Source: JBLIRR01 sp049472395
GTDB taxonomy: Bacteria; SZUA-182; DTGQ01; JBLIRR01
Reading direction: 5' to 3'
DNA length: 64,000 nucleotides
NCBI GenBank assembly: GCA_049472395.1
Contig: JBLIRR010000007.1
Coordinates: forward strand, 27,393 to 91,392
Shown here: positions 62,701-64,000 of the stretch, piece by piece
Position numbering within the stretch: the stretch's first letter is position 1
Layout: every line of letters begins with the position of its first letter
The notes under the pieces: model-generated
Database searches by the model: none
Seen by the model: only the letters and a program-made list of their open reading frames with translations
Told to the model about the DNA's origin: nothing
Made by a program: the position numbers and the translations under genes

Positions 62701-63246
62701 CTCTGCTTCAACTTCCGTTTGCCCCTCGGGCACCGAAACCTCAGCCTTCAGTTCAACAGCTCTGTTATCACCCAGCAGTTTGACGTATTTTACAATAAAG
62801 TTAATCCCATCCTGTACATTAGGACAGGTATATTCAATCTTGTTTGTATTAGGATCATAATCTTCACATTCACAATCTATACCTGTATATTCCAACTCAC
62901 CATCAGCCCCAATCACATAAAGCCTCACAGCCTCAGTATTCGGATCTATTTCTCGGGCACGTACACTTCTCCCTCTGATCTTACTCCGCAGGAGAGAACT
63001 TTCATAGGAATTGCTAATTTCTGTGAGGTCAGTTTGAACTAATGAGGAGAGATTAATCTTACCAAGAATTGTTGCAATGCCCGAATAGTCCACCGATCCC
63101 CCATCAGTATCCCCTCCTGTATCAATGATATCTGAAATACTATCACTACTTGCACCGCAGCCAGAAAGTACTAAAGAAAAACTGCATAAGAGTAAAACAC
63201 ATATAATGGGTAGTATATTTTTTTTAATCTTAAGCCAATTTCTCAT
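59707..63246 (-). CDS. Large outer-membrane-type lipoprotein with cysteine-rich DPNC region
   Basis: An 1179-residue protein with a lipobox signal sequence (LVLSGCGASSD; lipidated Cys near residue 30). The N-terminal part (about 30-580) is mixed helical and beta. Residues about 618-768 hold 16 Cys in spaced runs with DPNC, DPSC and C-x5-C-x7-C modules. The C-terminal part (about 780-1179) is beta-rich and contains DLNGNDDIDDQIN near residue 1104, similar to a calcium-binding loop. GGAGGGAAATTA precedes the ATG. I recognise no family; a surface or periplasmic metal- or cell-wall-linked role is possible. Confidence 0.85.
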   Translation of the reverse strand: MRNWLKIKKNILPIICVLLLCSFSLVLSGCGASSDSISDIIDTGGDTDGGSVDYSGIATILGKINLSSLVQTDLTEISNSYESSLLRSKIRGRSVRAREIDPNTEAVRLYVIGADGELEYTGIDCECEDYDPNTNKIEYTCPNVQDGINFIVKYVKLLGDNRAVELKAEVSVPEGQTEVEAEVSAQTTAVVECLRNAILDATVGLDISQEIVESIIDAVKIAVVTLVQSGVIQIPSMIVETEGNTLSEVLEEETENETLADKTGTIISDDSVSSNLDVVITEVQSSQFTDSGILTNEEKAALIARVFVQLTGEKDGGGIPNFMIEFFTDKYIEGATLTLAEMFSAITAGLELRVALPSGVSPSKSGAIAEFSAVLGEMYTLMEKKQLDSTSLTDAEREALADIPPVLMGLFPLAQKTSWLAVGDTTIFNIPQGIAFTLFVIDEYIAGMYEEVEDAFGAATTSDDGSIQYDREDPYEFNPMRPGSLMEILGFFEVADQYNAIDIFDLWLHPGVCWIQGADGMGQEVDMLHAGACFGDLMAMLAQYEGGEAPTYQNVSVTLTYPTRSGGTGTVALVSEAELYNWDYNDPFSNCYILDPWMEANQDQAIQEYQEEVGLDEPILYLDPNCGDYEANVAKVRDPNCFANRSCFESIGKDCFLQVDPNCDPATAITPDPNTCLLELCDEWGCVQVVDPSCVVAASCLMEPPPEPIVYIYPDCQTTTMDPYNLTIECLEDPACYFDMACVEFINPECVVDPNNIDIASLDPNCFLGGTQEGTQDTNMWVEPDPNRIISDFGSGTYTVTVTIDGEPTTRAFTRKVITGMSNMYPKLVSPKPWPEWPGDHASEEEMQAFNEAMDSYQMTNYTANAYLNADQTADGYDAATVTISWKAPLIDSNSLPEGVLMGYELDVGAGGCDIDGYCYWDQIYSTWEEDRILFGTSLKLPTPVPKQDLTAQPYSVNIHIVFIDSATGCHIGQGGNAHAEFRVADPIDPTATFTITAPVTLSMDDWYSGPDVTLSAETVTKLKVAVMRETYNSDALLDMYQWTREVLVIADVTSGVDGALSYTITPTIGDFLSTSDGGWTNLVVFHDLNGNDDIDDQINSEPGHEPWWDQDWESQTRVHIDGWGGMVRVHTETCIDGFCQYDEQIITGAEEEPVTGPTLKTRFWYDPVLAEAQADQTL

Positions 63247-63922
63247 TAATTTCCCTCCATTGTTATGGTTTATAATAATTATTTAAAACCACCTTTACCC
63301 CCACTACGTACTTTCTGGCCTTTATCTTAAAGTTAGTCTTTAATTTTTTTTCCGACTGTACTCCTCCTAAAAATAAAGGATTAATAATATGCCTGAGAAT
63401 CTCTTATGAAAAGTCCCCCCCCCCCAGACAGGATCATTTTTTAATATTCTTTTCTATCGGTATTATTTTAGTTTTACTTTATTACCATGAATATTACTTT
63501 ATTCATTCTTACTCGAAATATACCTTAATATCATCTATATTAATTCGAATTATCTATTTATCTATCTGTCTAACTCTTTCTTTGCTTGTTTTAAGTTTCA
63601 GGAATCAATGGCATATTTTATGCCTAAATTGATAAAAAAATAATGCTTAAAAGCATAAAATATTGATTATTATAGCTTTAATAAACAAAAAATTGAACTT
63701 TTCATGTTCATTGAATAAAAAAATTTACTTTAATTTAATAACAATTTTGTAATTTAATAACAATTTTGTAATTTACTGTTACAAATTTGTAAGGATGTAT
63801 TTAATATATGTGCACTAAGGGAAGTGTTGCTTATGAAGCTTTATATTTGACAAAAAATATGGAAGATGCTAGCCTATTGATCTAGCGACTCAGTGAAAAA
63901 TAAAGTATGATTAATGCTATAT
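63247..63922. other. AT-rich intergenic region with a 19-bp direct repeat and palindromes
   Basis: About 676 bases without a gene. It contains a run of 11 C at 63415-63425, palindromes GGCATATTTTATGCC at about 63611-63625 and TTACAAATTTGTAA at 63779-63792, and a tandem 19-base repeat (TAATTTAATAACAATTTTG) at 63731-63749 and 63750-63768 with a partial third copy. It separates the lipoprotein gene from tRNA-Arg and may carry regulatory sites, but none is identified. Confidence 0.5.
63731..63775. repeat. Tandem 19-bp repeat
   Basis: Two perfect copies of TAATTTAATAACAATTTTG in direct orientation plus a 7-base remainder TAATTTA, followed at once by the palindrome TTACAAATTTGTAA. Spacing of 19 bases is close to two helical turns, so repeated protein binding is possible; it may also be a slip-replication product. 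Confidence 0.7.
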
Positions 63923-63996
63923 GCGCCCATGGCTCAGCTGGATAGAGCGACGGACTACGAATCCGTAGGTCAGAGGTTCGAATCCTCTTGGGCGCA
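63923..63996 (+). tRNA. tRNA-Arg (ACG)
   Basis: Plus-strand cloverleaf: acceptor GCGCCCA/TGGGCGC, D arm GCTC ... GAGC, anticodon stem ACGGA/TCCGT with loop CTACGAA (anticodon ACG, whose A34 is normally changed to inosine), T arm AGAGGTTCGAATCCTCT, discriminator A. No CCA encoded. Confidence 0.96.
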
Positions 63997-64000
63997 CTTT

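Noticed and set aside
63609..63625. Sigma54-like spacing GG-N10-GC in TGGCATATTTTATGCCT
   Set aside because: The match comes from a palindrome and reads in both directions; it lacks TTGC and lies far from any gene start.

Overview
The window is AT-rich DNA from a Gram-negative bacterium. The envelope is shown by an LptF/LptG-type permease, a FadL-like outer-membrane protein, a large lipoprotein and Wzm/Wzt polysaccharide export. Type IV-type pilins, sigma54 control, a complete F-type ATP synthase and c-type cytochromes are also present. The sequence does not fix the phylum. The families resemble those of uncultured lineages rich in TPR/GT-C proteins (Omnitrophota- or Planctomycetota-like), but this is a guess.

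Region 1 (1-28.6 kb) is a surface-glycan island. On the minus strand lie a sugar epimerase, a split transketolase, an ABC exporter (Wzt, Wzm), a glycosyltransferase and a decayed methyltransferase. On the plus strand lie a nonulosonic (sialic-type) acid module (CMP-sugar synthetase fused to a HAD phosphatase, plus a short NeuB), sulfotransferases, an MBOAT acyltransferase with an SGNH-like partner, YfhO-like and GT39-like membrane proteins, two DegT-family proteins, a flippase-like protein, a GT2, a WbqC protein (minus strand) and a HAD/P-loop-kinase fusion. With four sulfotransferases in total, the product is probably an acidic, sulfated and acylated surface glycan.

Region 2 (28.7-42.1 kb) has four tandem paralogues of TMTC-like proteins (multi-pass GT-C-like membrane domain plus 4-8 TPRs), two prepilins, an NtrC-family activator and a fifth, divergent TMTC-like protein. 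A sigma54 -24/-12 sequence with exact spacing lies about 200 nt upstream of the main pilin gene, next to the activator gene. I infer a pilus locus that may include pilin glycosylation.

Region 3 (42.3-50.7 kb) holds tRNA-Cys and tRNA-Gly, a monoheme cytochrome c, the ATP synthase operon atpBEFHAGDC (with a short epsilon lacking its C-terminal helices) and a divergent LptF/LptG-type gene.

Region 4 (51-64 kb) holds a secreted Gly/Tyr-rich repeat protein, a tetraheme cytochrome, a hybrid histidine kinase, a CHASE2 adenylate cyclase, an SH3/M48-protease/outer-membrane-protein operon, a 141-bp MITE-like element, a 1179-residue lipoprotein with a cysteine-rich DPNC region, and tRNA-Arg. The strongest leads are the TMTC/pilin/sigma54 locus, the Gly/Tyr protein, the Cys-rich lipoprotein and the MITE-like element.
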